From Candidatus Fibrimonadaceae bacterium (GTDB lineage: Bacteria; Fibrobacterota; Fibrobacteria; Fibrobacterales; Fibrobacteraceae), in NCBI GenBank assembly GCA_031281265.1, contig JAITFO010000015.1, forward strand, positions 1-64,000: 64,000 nucleotides of DNA, written 5' to 3'. Shown in pieces: positions 47,940 through 56,756 of the stretch. Each line of letters opens with the position of its first letter. Position 1 is the first letter of the stretch. The position numbers and the translations under genes are program-made. The notes under the pieces are model-generated. The model was not told the DNA's origin and did no database searches. It was given only the letters and a program-made list of their open reading frames with translations.

Positions 47940-48490
47940 TGCGAAAGTTATTAGAACTCTTGCGAGGAACAAAGCCCGTGCCAGTTTTGCCTATTCAGGC
48001 TGGCGCGGAAGTGGCGGGGGGCGGGCAGCCTTCCAACAGAATAGAGAGCGTAACCGTGGGCGGAGGCACAAGCGCGGCTGCGGCAGACGATGCCGTCCTT
48101 GCGGAGCGCAAACGCATTGCCGCGATAAATGCTGTGGCTTCGCCTGAGCAAGCGGAGACGCGCGACAAGCTCATAGCGGACGGGACATCCGCGCTTGATG
48201 CTGTGCTCGCACTTAACGCTGATGCAAAGGCACGGCCAAAGGCAGCGGCAGAACCGCAAATAACAGCGGCAGCAATTGCGGCAGCGATTCCTATGAAAGA
48301 AGTTGCGGCGGAGATGTTGAGCATGATAAACGCGGCAGCCCCTGCATCAACTCCAACAATAGACCAAGGAGACATAACCGCTAAAACCCAGCTCGCCAGC
48401 ATAAAAGACCCAAAGGAGTCTGTGGAATTTTATGCGGCAAACAGGAAAGAACTTGCAAACTCAAAAATCAACTTCAACAAGGAGGATTAG
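47939..48490 (+). CDS. Ala-rich probable scaffold protein
   Basis: Ala-rich helical ORF between protease and capsid. Confidence 0.55.
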   Translation: MRKLLELLRGTKPVPVLPIQAGAEVAGGGQPSNRIESVTVGGGTSAAAADDAVLAERKRIAAINAVASPEQAETRDKLIADGTSALDAVLALNADAKARPKAAAEPQITAAAIAAAIPMKEVAAEMLSMINAAAPASTPTIDQGDITAKTQLASIKDPKESVEFYAANRKELANSKINFNKED

Positions 48491-48493
48491 AAA

Positions 48494-49423
48494 ATGCCAA
48501 CTACCACAGTACTCGGCGGCGATTTGAAACTGATTGCCAATGAAGCGATAATAAACGTCGGAGAAATTCTCCTGCCGCTCAAAGCGTGCGCGAGAACAAT
48601 AGAGACGGAAAAAGAAGGCCTCAAGCAGAACGACAACATACAGGTGTTCGTTGCAGGAAGCATACCGGAAGCGGGTGAATTCAACGCTTCAACGAACAAC
48701 TACGGCACCGACAACGGCGGCGACCATGCGTTCAAGCCCGTCAAGCTGGATAAAAGATTCAAGCAGACATTTTCTCTGCAAGAGGATCAGCTTGACCGCA
48801 TTACCAGCGTTGCCGAGCTTGCGGAATTTTACAAGCCGTTCGCGCAGAATGTGGCCAAGCAGCTTTTGCTCAATGCCATTGCGCTTGTCACGGCGGCGAA
48901 CTTCCCCAACTCTTATAAAACGGCTGGAGCGGTTGTGTTCGATAAAAGCGATGCAGGCAAGGCAGAGACGGCTCTTGCAAAACTCGTGGGCATAGGGAAC
49001 CCGCTCAACTTGGTTTTGAACATGGAGTACTTTGACTATCTGCGCGATAGCCTGAGCTTCCTGCCTGCAAATCCAACGAGCAACGAAGTTTTGCGTCAAG
49101 GAACCATTCCGGGTATAGCGGGTTTTAGTGAGACCTTGCGCACTTCTATAATTCCAGATGTACCTGCTGAGGCAGGTACTTACACCGTCGGTTTTGCCAC
49201 CAACGGCAGCGGGTTGATAATAGCCAATGGGGTTTCGCCGTCAATAAGGGATAATAGCATAGATTACTCGGTTGCCACCGACCCAGTGACGGGCATAGCA
49301 ATGGCGTTCAGCGGGTTCTGGAAGCAGGACACGCGGACTTACATTGCAACGGTTGAGACATTGACCGGGGCGGCTGTTGGAAGCGATAAAGGTCTGTTGC
49401 GACTTGTGCAAACGGTAAGCTAG
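48494..49423 (+). CDS. Probable major capsid protein
   Basis: Position after protease/scaffold; 309 aa. Confidence 0.7.
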   Translation: MPTTTVLGGDLKLIANEAIINVGEILLPLKACARTIETEKEGLKQNDNIQVFVAGSIPEAGEFNASTNNYGTDNGGDHAFKPVKLDKRFKQTFSLQEDQLDRITSVAELAEFYKPFAQNVAKQLLLNAIALVTAANFPNSYKTAGAVVFDKSDAGKAETALAKLVGIGNPLNLVLNMEYFDYLRDSLSFLPANPTSNEVLRQGTIPGIAGFSETLRTSIIPDVPAEAGTYTVGFATNGSGLIIANGVSPSIRDNSIDYSVATDPVTGIAMAFSGFWKQDTRTYIATVETLTGAAVGSDKGLLRLVQTVS

Positions 49424-49431
49424 GGGGGATT

Positions 49432-49674
49432 ATGAGAACTGGCGTATTGATAGGATTTAAAGAATCCAAGCCTGAAATCATAAAAGCAGGCTCCTGCATT
49501 GCGGAACAACGAGCCGCTTACAAAAAGCTCGTCAAAGAGCTTTCGGAAGGCGGCGGCGATTACGACAGCGTGGAGCTTTATGCTGATCCTTTGCGGTTCG
49601 CCAGAAAAGGCGAGTCAAAAAAATCAGAGCTTTTCAACGATGACAAACCTGATTCCAAAAAAGGGAAAAAATAG
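49432..49674 (+). CDS. Phage hypothetical head-tail protein
   Basis: 80-aa ORF in late operon. Confidence 0.5.
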   Translation: MRTGVLIGFKESKPEIIKAGSCIAEQRAAYKKLVKELSEGGGDYDSVELYADPLRFARKGESKKSELFNDDKPDSKKGKK

Positions 49675-49676
49675 CT

Positions 49677-50246
49677 ATGCCAATCAAGGGAGACGTGAAA
49701 AAGGACTTTCTCAAAATGCGCGAGATGGTGCGGGATTCCGCTTCCCTTTCAACTAAACTTATTGTGGAGAAGGGCCTTGCGCTCGCAAGGCAGGACTCCA
49801 TAATAGCAAGCAGCTTTTCAGCTCCGACAGCAGTTCCTTATATATCAAAAACAGGCAAAAAGAATTATCGTTTTATAGAACGCCCGGAAATACCGGATAT
49901 GAACAGGTCAACAAAAGACCGCATGAGCAAAACGGGCAAAATAATAAAAGGCAAGAAAGTATTCAGCGCAAAAAAATTTGTTGACCGCACAGGGAGCTTG
50001 CTGAAAGCATTCACGCCAGCGGGAAGCTGGAGCGGCAACCGACTGCCAACAAGGGGCGACAGTGAAATCACTTTGCAAAGCACAAATGATGGCTATAAAG
50101 CCGAGCTGAAATTCACGGGAAGGCCGGAGCAAGCTCTGAGCCACCCCGGCGGCCGCAGGCCTATGGATGTATTTAAAAAACTTGTGAATGTTTGGAATTC
50201 AGCGCTCAAAAAAGAGCTTGACAAAAGAGCGAGGGAGATTAAATGA
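49677..50246 (+). CDS. Phage head-tail connector/tail completion-like protein
   Basis: Synteny; basic 189-aa ORF. Confidence 0.5.
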   Translation: MPIKGDVKKDFLKMREMVRDSASLSTKLIVEKGLALARQDSIIASSFSAPTAVPYISKTGKKNYRFIERPEIPDMNRSTKDRMSKTGKIIKGKKVFSAKKFVDRTGSLLKAFTPAGSWSGNRLPTRGDSEITLQSTNDGYKAELKFTGRPEQALSHPGGRRPMDVFKKLVNVWNSALKKELDKRAREIK

Positions 50247-50815
50247 TTTCCGAGGCCGCTGCGATTAACGAAGTATCTGCTGCTATTCATGCAGTTGACG
50301 GCGCGTGGAATTTGCAAGAGCAAACTAGACCTATTGAGCAATATTACGATTTGCCAAAAGACGACTTCCCGCTCGCAATAGTTTACATAGACGGCGAGGT
50401 GTACAACCAGGTTGCAAATGACCGCTTTGAAATATCGCTCAACTTCCGCATATCGCTTGCTTATAAATACAATAAAGGCGAAGATAAAAAAGATGCTTTG
50501 GAGCGTGGCAAGGCAAGTATTAGAAAGATATACCGGAAAATCAAAGAACGGCAAACCAGCGGCGAAGCGGAAGTTGCTTTTTATGATTATGTTGGCATTA
50601 AAGATATAAGAGCCGTGAACAACGACACGAACTCGGACGGCAATGATGAGATTTGCATAGTAACTGGAGAGATAACTTTCAATCAGCTTGAGTTTGCAGA
50701 GACTAAGCAAGTGCCCCGCCCGCCGATTGACCCCGGCACGCCCGGCGAGCCGGGCGGGGATAGCGTGTTTTTGGTGGCGCAGGATGGCAGGCGTTTAATA
50801 GCCGAGACGGGCTAG
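50243..50815 (+). CDS. Phage tail terminator-like protein
   Basis: Synteny; C-term FLVAQDGRRLIAETG motif. Confidence 0.5.
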   Translation: MISEAAAINEVSAAIHAVDGAWNLQEQTRPIEQYYDLPKDDFPLAIVYIDGEVYNQVANDRFEISLNFRISLAYKYNKGEDKKDALERGKASIRKIYRKIKERQTSGEAEVAFYDYVGIKDIRAVNNDTNSDGNDEICIVTGEITFNQLEFAETKQVPRPPIDPGTPGEPGGDSVFLVAQDGRRLIAETG

Positions 50816-50824
50816 GAGGATATT

Positions 50825-51721
50825 ATGGCAGAAATGAAAGCAACGCTTTTTGATATGGTTGATGTGCAAACATTGGAAAAAGCTGCCGAGCTGGGAGCGA
50901 TTTTCGCTTTAGCCACGGAAGCGGCAAACTACAAATACTCCGCTACGGTGCTTTTGGCCCAGCTTAACGCTAAATATATCAAGCCAAGCGGCGGCATACC
51001 GAAAAGCGATTTAGCGGAAGCCGTCCGCGATTCCTTGGATAAGGCACTTTCAGCATTGCAGCAAACAGATGCTGATTTGCTTAAATCTTTAATTAATGCC
51101 AAATACACCAAGCCAAGCGAGGGCATACCGGAAGAAGATTTAGCGCAGGCTGTCCGCGATGCCTTGAACAAGGCACTTTCAGCGTTGCAGCCAGCGGATG
51201 CCGCTGTGCTTCAATCTTTGATTGCCGCTAAATACACAAAGCCAAGCGAAGGCATACCAAAAGAAGATTTAGCGGAAGCTGTCCGCGATGCCTTGGATAA
51301 GGCATTTTCTGCGTTGCAGCCTGGGGATTTAGGAGATATTCCAGTTGGTGAATGGATAGACTGCCCTATACAGCTTGCCAGCGGTTTTAGTTCCACTGTG
51401 GGCGCAAGCGGAACTAGCATAAAAATAAATCCTCTTTCACGGCTTGTTCATTTAAAATTGGAAGGCCTAACGAAAAACGCGGCTTGGGGTGGTTCACAAA
51501 TAAAGATAGGAACTTTTACAATACCAAGCTCTATAACCATAAATGCTTCTTATATCCGGTTTTGGGGCATGGATTGGGACTCTAGCAATAAATGCGCAAC
51601 CGCCTATTGTGCGCTAGGTTTTAATTCAGCAACTCCATATATTGAAATAACGATACAAAACAGAACAAACCCGCCAGCTACGGCTAATGTATACTTTGAT
51701 AGCGTGAGTAGACTTTCTTAA
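50825..51721 (+). CDS. Phage appendage/fibre-like protein with 43-aa tandem repeats
   Basis: Repeats of AKYTKPSEGIPEEDLAQAVRDALNKALSALQPADAAVLQSLI; such KPSGGIPKxDLA repeats occur in phage fibre proteins. Confidence 0.65.
   Translation: MAEMKATLFDMVDVQTLEKAAELGAIFALATEAANYKYSATVLLAQLNAKYIKPSGGIPKSDLAEAVRDSLDKALSALQQTDADLLKSLINAKYTKPSEGIPEEDLAQAVRDALNKALSALQPADAAVLQSLIAAKYTKPSEGIPKEDLAEAVRDALDKAFSALQPGDLGDIPVGEWIDCPIQLASGFSSTVGASGTSIKINPLSRLVHLKLEGLTKNAAWGGSQIKIGTFTIPSSITINASYIRFWGMDWDSSNKCATAYCALGFNSATPYIEITIQNRTNPPATANVYFDSVSRLS
50981..51330 (+). repeat. Tandem 129-bp repeat, ~2.7 copies
   Basis: aagccaagcg(g/a) starts at 50981, 51110, 51239: exact 129-nt period. Confidence 0.9.
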
Positions 51722-51773
51722 GAGGCAGGTTATGGAAATAGAGCAACGGCAAATTTAACACAGGAGGACAATC

Positions 51774-52985
51774 ATGCTAGAAAAATCAGCATCACAGGCA
51801 TTCAAAATAAAATACGCGCTTCGCACTGAAAAGCAATGCGCGACAACAGAGGCAGACCGGTTTGGCGGCGACATAGCCAACTGGCCGGGTGAAGGCGACA
51901 GCTTCCCCGCTGAAAGCGATACCGACTTTCAGCAGGGAATAGAGTTCTACACAGATGCCTCAATGAACGGCACTCAGTTCAATGGGTTCAAGCAGCGCAC
52001 CGCTGAATTGCCGACAATATCGGGCTTGGCCGTGAAAGGCTATGTTCAGGGCTTGGAGCGTGTTCTGCTGGCGGGGCTTGGCTATGCTCCAGTTGACGGC
52101 CCCAAACCGATTGAGGCCAGCCCAGGGTTCTTCAGGCACTTCTTTGTCGTTCCGCCCCAAGGCAGGAACCAGAGACCGTATAGCGCGGAAGAAAAAGCGG
52201 CCATAGGCGATGACTACGATGAAGGCGATATAGTCAACGCCTATATATGCGTTTCGCAGGCGTTGGGGCCTTATGCCAGGCACGCCAGGAATGTCATCCT
52301 TAAAGATTTTGAAATTGCCTGTTCCGCTAAATCCGTTTTGCAGATAACGGCTAGCGGCCCTGCGGAGCGCATAGAGCGCGAGGATGACAAAGCGAGCGTT
52401 GCAAACTGGAGCACCGCTCCGGATTCGTGGCCTGAGAACGCGTTTCAATTATCCGATTTTAAAATTTTCATAGGGCCGTCAAACGGGCCGGAGCCGAGCG
52501 AGGCGCACTCGGCAACGGAATTTTCTTTGAAGATAAGCCACGGGCTTTCCGATGACAATGTCCCAACCGGAACAAGCAACAACGGCCTTTCAAGGGCCGA
52601 GCCTATGCCCAGCGGCAAAAGCACCATAACCCTTGACATGACAATTTACCTGCACGACAAAACTCTATATGAAGACTGGCTTAACAAAGAGAGCAAGCTG
52701 CAATGCAAGCTGGTTGCGCAAAGAGGCAAATACAGGTTTGCGATATTGCTTCCCCGCTTGCAGCTTGCACAGGCGCAGCCCAATTTTGACGGGGCTGGTT
52801 CAACCGCTTTGTCCTTTGAGGTCGCTTGGCCGTGCGATGAGGCGGAGCAAGCAGCGGCGGTCAATTCTTTCCCCTCTGAGCGCGGTGGCATGGCTTGGCC
52901 GCAGGCGAGCGTGCTTGGCATAGTTGCAACTAGCAAGGAAAACAGGAACCCAATGCGCGACATGGAAATAACCGGGGAGGCTTGA
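51774..52985 (+). CDS. Probable major tail tube protein
   Basis: Precedes tail assembly chaperone-like genes; 403 aa. Confidence 0.6.
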   Translation: MLEKSASQAFKIKYALRTEKQCATTEADRFGGDIANWPGEGDSFPAESDTDFQQGIEFYTDASMNGTQFNGFKQRTAELPTISGLAVKGYVQGLERVLLAGLGYAPVDGPKPIEASPGFFRHFFVVPPQGRNQRPYSAEEKAAIGDDYDEGDIVNAYICVSQALGPYARHARNVILKDFEIACSAKSVLQITASGPAERIEREDDKASVANWSTAPDSWPENAFQLSDFKIFIGPSNGPEPSEAHSATEFSLKISHGLSDDNVPTGTSNNGLSRAEPMPSGKSTITLDMTIYLHDKTLYEDWLNKESKLQCKLVAQRGKYRFAILLPRLQLAQAQPNFDGAGSTALSFEVAWPCDEAEQAAAVNSFPSERGGMAWPQASVLGIVATSKENRNPMRDMEITGEA

Positions 52986-53407
52986 TGTTCAGATTCAAAA
53001 AAGCGGAACCGGCTATATACCGCTCCGAGGCAACGGGCGCGGAGTTCAAGTTCAGGCAGAGCAGCGACAAGGAGCGCGAGAACCTTGCCGTGCTGGTTGA
53101 AACCGAAAGCGCTTACCAGAACAAGCAAAGCCAGCGCGTTTCCTATGTGATGGAAAAAGACGACTGGTATGCGGCGTGGCTTATGGAAGATTTCTCCGGC
53201 GTTGAGGATGAAAACGGAAAGTCCCATGTCTTTGCAAAATTCAACCTAGCGGATAAGGCGGGGCTTATTCAGTCGCTTAGGCAGACGGATTCGGAGTTTG
53301 CCGCTTGGTTTGCCGCTCACTGCGAGCCTGCGGAAAAAAAAACTGAGACAGCTCCTGTTGCTGAACAAGTGGTGGGAACCTCAGAACTGCCAGGCGTGCA
53401 GGGATAG
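52982..53407 (+). CDS. Tail assembly chaperone-like protein
   Basis: Position between tail tube and tape measure; A9 run at 53334-53342. Confidence 0.55.
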   Translation: MMFRFKKAEPAIYRSEATGAEFKFRQSSDKERENLAVLVETESAYQNKQSQRVSYVMEKDDWYAAWLMEDFSGVEDENGKSHVFAKFNLADKAGLIQSLRQTDSEFAAWFAAHCEPAEKKTETAPVAEQVVGTSELPGVQG

Positions 53408-53684
53408 CAACGGAGGCAGGTGCGAATGCGAGCGAGGCGGGAACTGCAAATGCTTAGACCACGATGCCGCGAGGCAGTCGGGTATAATGGGCAATCCGTG
53501 GCAGCTCACGGCCTGCCCCCTGATGGGCTTTTTTATCCTGGTGCGGAACGCCGTGGTTTTGGGTTCTGTTTCTCCCGGCGTTCCGACCTTAGAGGCCCTC
53601 TCCTGGTTCGACATAGAAACCCCCTACGACACACTGACCACCCAGATACTCGCAAACATGATTTTGCAGGATTTTCGGAGGTGA
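53334..53684 (+). CDS. Second tail assembly chaperone reading frame (possible frameshift product)
   Basis: Alternate frame of ORF 53298-53684: ...CQACRDSNGGRCECERGGNCKCLDHDAARQSGIMGNPWQLTACPLMGFF...; start uncertain. Confidence 0.45.
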   Translation, partial: KKKLRQLLLLNKWWEPQNCQACRDSNGGRCECERGGNCKCLDHDAARQSGIMGNPWQLTACPLMGFFILVRNAVVLGSVSPGVPTLEALSWFDIETPYDTLTTQILANMILQDFRR

Positions 53685-53687
53685 AAA

Positions 53688-53864
53688 GTGGAAGCTAAAA
53701 ATCTTGACTGCTGCATTTATGCCAAGCCTCAGTTTTGCAAATTTGAGCGTTTTAATTGCAGTGGATGTTCAAAGCAGGATTTGTGCTGCGCTCATATTCA
53801 TGATTGCGAACCGTGGCATTGCGGGATTTATAACGAGTATTTGCAGCAAGGGAGAAAACCATGA
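53688..53864 (+). CDS. Cys-rich small phage protein (58 aa, GTG start)
   Basis: Not in track: VEAKNLDCCIYAKPQFCKFERFNCSGCSKQDLCCAHIHDCEPWHCGIYNEYLQQGRKP; nine Cys; GGAGG upstream. Confidence 0.6.
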   Translation: MEAKNLDCCIYAKPQFCKFERFNCSGCSKQDLCCAHIHDCEPWHCGIYNEYLQQGRKP

Positions 53865-53930
53865 CAATATTTAGAAAAACCGTGCTATCTGCTGAAAAAA
53901 AATGTATATTTATTGGTAGAGGATATTGTT

Positions 53931-54038
53931 ATGTTTTTCCTTTCACTTTTGCTCTTTATTATAGTATTCGGCGCGCCTATTTGGGTATCTGTGCTTTTCT
54001 TGCTATTCTGCAAAATGTTGGACAAGTACGACATTTAA
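53931..54038 (+). CDS. Small membrane protein (35 aa), putative moron
   Basis: Not in track: MFFLSLLLFIIVFGAPIWVSVLFLLFCKMLDKYDI; upstream element shared with gene at 18330-18500. Confidence 0.6.
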   Translation: MFFLSLLLFIIVFGAPIWVSVLFLLFCKMLDKYDI

Positions 54039-54068
54039 TAAACAACGAAAAAAACGAGTGGGGGGTTT

Positions 54069-56252
54069 ATGGCGTTCGTGTATGAACTCACCGTCAAGGA
54101 CAATGGCACCGCTACATTAAAAAAAGTAGGTGGCGAGTTTGATAATCTAAAGAAAAAATCAGAAGATGCGGATAAGAGTATTGGTAAATTAGGCTTGGGC
54201 TTGGTAGCTCTCGGTGCTCAGGCTGCTAGTAAAGCAATTGGCGCATTATCCTCTTTTGGCAAGGAAATGATAGACAGCTACGATTCCGCTGCCAAATTGT
54301 CTCAGAACATAGGCATAACGGCTGAAAGCGTTATCGGTTTGCGGCACGCTGCGGAGTTGAGCGCGGTGGGTGCGGAGGCTATGGACAAGAACATGGAGAA
54401 ATTGTCCAAAACGATGTTTGATGCCGCGAGCGGAAACAAATCAGCAGGGGAATCTTTCAAGCAGCTTGGCATATCAGTGACGAACTCAGACGGCAGCCTC
54501 AAAAAATCGGATGCGGTTTTGATGGAGATGGCGGATAAATTCAAGGCTTTGCCGTCTGGTGCTGAAAGGGCCGCCGCCGCAATGAACATATTCGGCAAAA
54601 GCGGCGCGTCTATGGTTTCCATGCTCAAAGACGGCTCCGCCTCGTTGAAGAAAATGACTGATGAAGGTGCGGGTGCGGCAGGCAACATAGCGAGCGTATC
54701 GGAAACGATGGAAAAGCTCAACGATGCGGGAACCAAGGCAAAGGCTGTGTTAATGGGTTTGCTCGCGGGCATAGTGGATTCCGCCGCTTTCAAAACGATG
54801 ATAAGCGGATTCAACGCTATGTCCGATGCGCTGATAAAATGGCGAACGGAAAGCAAAGCTGTTGCTAAGGAAGAAGCTGATATCAACAAGTTAAATTTGG
54901 TATATTATACAGAACAGATAGCTAAACTGAATTTAATAAAAGAAACAAATGGCGAGCTAACTAGCGAACAAGAGAAACTTAAAATAGGCATAGGGAATCA
55001 AATAGTAGCCTTGAAAAAGAAGGTATCTCTAGAAGAATATGAAAATGAGTTAATGATAGCTAATGCGAATCTTATGGCAAGAAAAGAGCAATATCTACTG
55101 AGTGAAAATAGCATTGGCGAAGAAACGAAAAAACGATTGCAAAATAACATAAAATTTTACGAAAATCAAATAGCCACGCTGGAGAAAAAAAAGGCTGATG
55201 CAGCAAATGATGCCGCAGGGACATCTATAATACCCAAAGACGACAGCGCGGCCAAAGCATTAGAAGCAAAAAAGAAAATGCTTGAGGACTGGCTTGCTAA
55301 TTACCGCAAATCCAAGCTAACCGAGGAAGAGATAGCCGAGGCAGCCTACAACGAGGATTTGGCAAAATTCAAAGCCCTGAAAGACGAGAAAATGATAAGC
55401 GATGAGGCATACAACGATTTCCTTGGCGAGCTTCAGGTTAAAAGAAGCCTCGCGTCAATTGAATACAACGACAAGCAAAAAGAGCTTCGCGAAAAAGAGC
55501 AAGCCGAGCTGGCCGCCTCGCTGGAAAGGGAGGCGGAAGCCAGGCGGCAGCACGAGGATGTTTTGCGCGGCTACAGGGAGACGGCAGCCGGGAGCGATGC
55601 GGAGCGCATAGCCATCCAGATGGAAGGCATAAACGCGAGATACGATGCTGAGATAGAAAAAGCACGTGCTGCTGGAGAATCAGTATTGGAGATAGAGAGA
55701 GCCAAGAACGCTGAGATAGAGCGGATGGAGCGGCAGCTAGCCCAGATGCGGCAGGACGCCGCTATGCAGCAGATAGATGCGCAGTTCAAAATTGCTGAAG
55801 CCGCTGCCGTTTTCAGCAAGAATGGTGCTCAAGCCCAAAAAGCAATAGCAATGTCGCAGGCAACCATAAACACTGCCCTCGCAGCGACCAAGGCGGCAGC
55901 TGCTGCTCCTTTCCCTGTTAATATCCCCCTTGTTGCCGGAGCGATTGCCCAGGGTGCCGTGCAGCTTAAAACCATCTCCGCCCAGAAGTTCGCGGACGGC
56001 GGAATGATACCAGGCGTGAACACCCTCATAATGGCAAACGAGCAAGGGCGTGAAGCAATATTAAACCCTCGCGGCGTTAGAAATGCTGGCGGCGAGGCTG
56101 GTGTTAATGCACTGAATAGGGGCACTAGCAACACTTACAACAACAGCAGGTCTAATACCGTTAATGTGAATATAAGCACTTCCATATTGACCCAAAAAAC
56201 ATTCCGCGATGAAATTCAGCCCGTTCTCCGGCAGGCTGAAAGGAGACGTTAA
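54069..56252 (+). CDS. Phage tail tape measure protein
   Basis: Long coiled-coil ORF; MIDSYDSAAKLSQNIGITAESVIGLRHAAELSAVGAEAMDKNMEKLSKTMFDA; C-term FADGGMIPGVNTLIMANEQGREAILNPRG. Confidence 0.92.
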   Translation: MAFVYELTVKDNGTATLKKVGGEFDNLKKKSEDADKSIGKLGLGLVALGAQAASKAIGALSSFGKEMIDSYDSAAKLSQNIGITAESVIGLRHAAELSAVGAEAMDKNMEKLSKTMFDAASGNKSAGESFKQLGISVTNSDGSLKKSDAVLMEMADKFKALPSGAERAAAAMNIFGKSGASMVSMLKDGSASLKKMTDEGAGAAGNIASVSETMEKLNDAGTKAKAVLMGLLAGIVDSAAFKTMISGFNAMSDALIKWRTESKAVAKEEADINKLNLVYYTEQIAKLNLIKETNGELTSEQEKLKIGIGNQIVALKKKVSLEEYENELMIANANLMARKEQYLLSENSIGEETKKRLQNNIKFYENQIATLEKKKADAANDAAGTSIIPKDDSAAKALEAKKKMLEDWLANYRKSKLTEEEIAEAAYNEDLAKFKALKDEKMISDEAYNDFLGELQVKRSLASIEYNDKQKELREKEQAELAASLEREAEARRQHEDVLRGYRETAAGSDAERIAIQMEGINARYDAEIEKARAAGESVLEIERAKNAEIERMERQLAQMRQDAAMQQIDAQFKIAEAAAVFSKNGAQAQKAIAMSQATINTALAATKAAAAAPFPVNIPLVAGAIAQGAVQLKTISAQKFADGGMIPGVNTLIMANEQGREAILNPRGVRNAGGEAGVNALNRGTSNTYNNSRSNTVNVNISTSILTQKTFRDEIQPVLRQAERRR

Positions 56253-56756
56253 ATGGCACTTAGGGTTAGGCTTATCAGCAGTGGCAACTCGCTTGAGATA
56301 CCGGCGAACCCTTATCCCATGTACCCGCACGTGGAATGCCTCAACAGCGTAGCGCAGGATTCTGCAACCGGGCATAGGCACGTGTTTGTGCATGGGCCGC
56401 ACCGGGTCAACGCTTCCATAGAGTTTAAAAATCTATCCCGTGCATTTGTGAAAAGATACGAGGATTTTATCCTGAATGTCTTAAAGCTGGGGCAAGTGCC
56501 GTTCACCTTGGAATGTCCACCGTACATAGATTTCGGGCTTGGTATGGGTGTATCTATACCAGTCGCATACTATTCTGGGCCTCCAACTCTTAAAGACATA
56601 ATCACGACAAGGGATGATGCTGGATTGTTCTATGATATCGAATTGCCGTATATGTTCGTCCGTCCAAACGAGGGCGTATCGGATGGACGTTTGTTTGCAC
56701 AGGATAATAGAAGTTTGATAGCGCAGACCGGGGAGTATTTATATGCTCAGGGTTGA
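56253..56756 (+). CDS. Phage distal tail-like protein
   Basis: Follows tape measure; 167 aa; C-term RLFAQDNRSLIAQTGEYLYAQG. Confidence 0.5.
   Translation: MALRVRLISSGNSLEIPANPYPMYPHVECLNSVAQDSATGHRHVFVHGPHRVNASIEFKNLSRAFVKRYEDFILNVLKLGQVPFTLECPPYIDFGLGMGVSIPVAYYSGPPTLKDIITTRDDAGLFYDIELPYMFVRPNEGVSDGRLFAQDNRSLIAQTGEYLYAQG

Noticed and set aside
53420-53698. ORF 53420-53698 (MRMRARRELQML...)
   Set aside because: Arg-rich out-of-frame composition; the overlapping 53298-53684 frame looks more protein-like.
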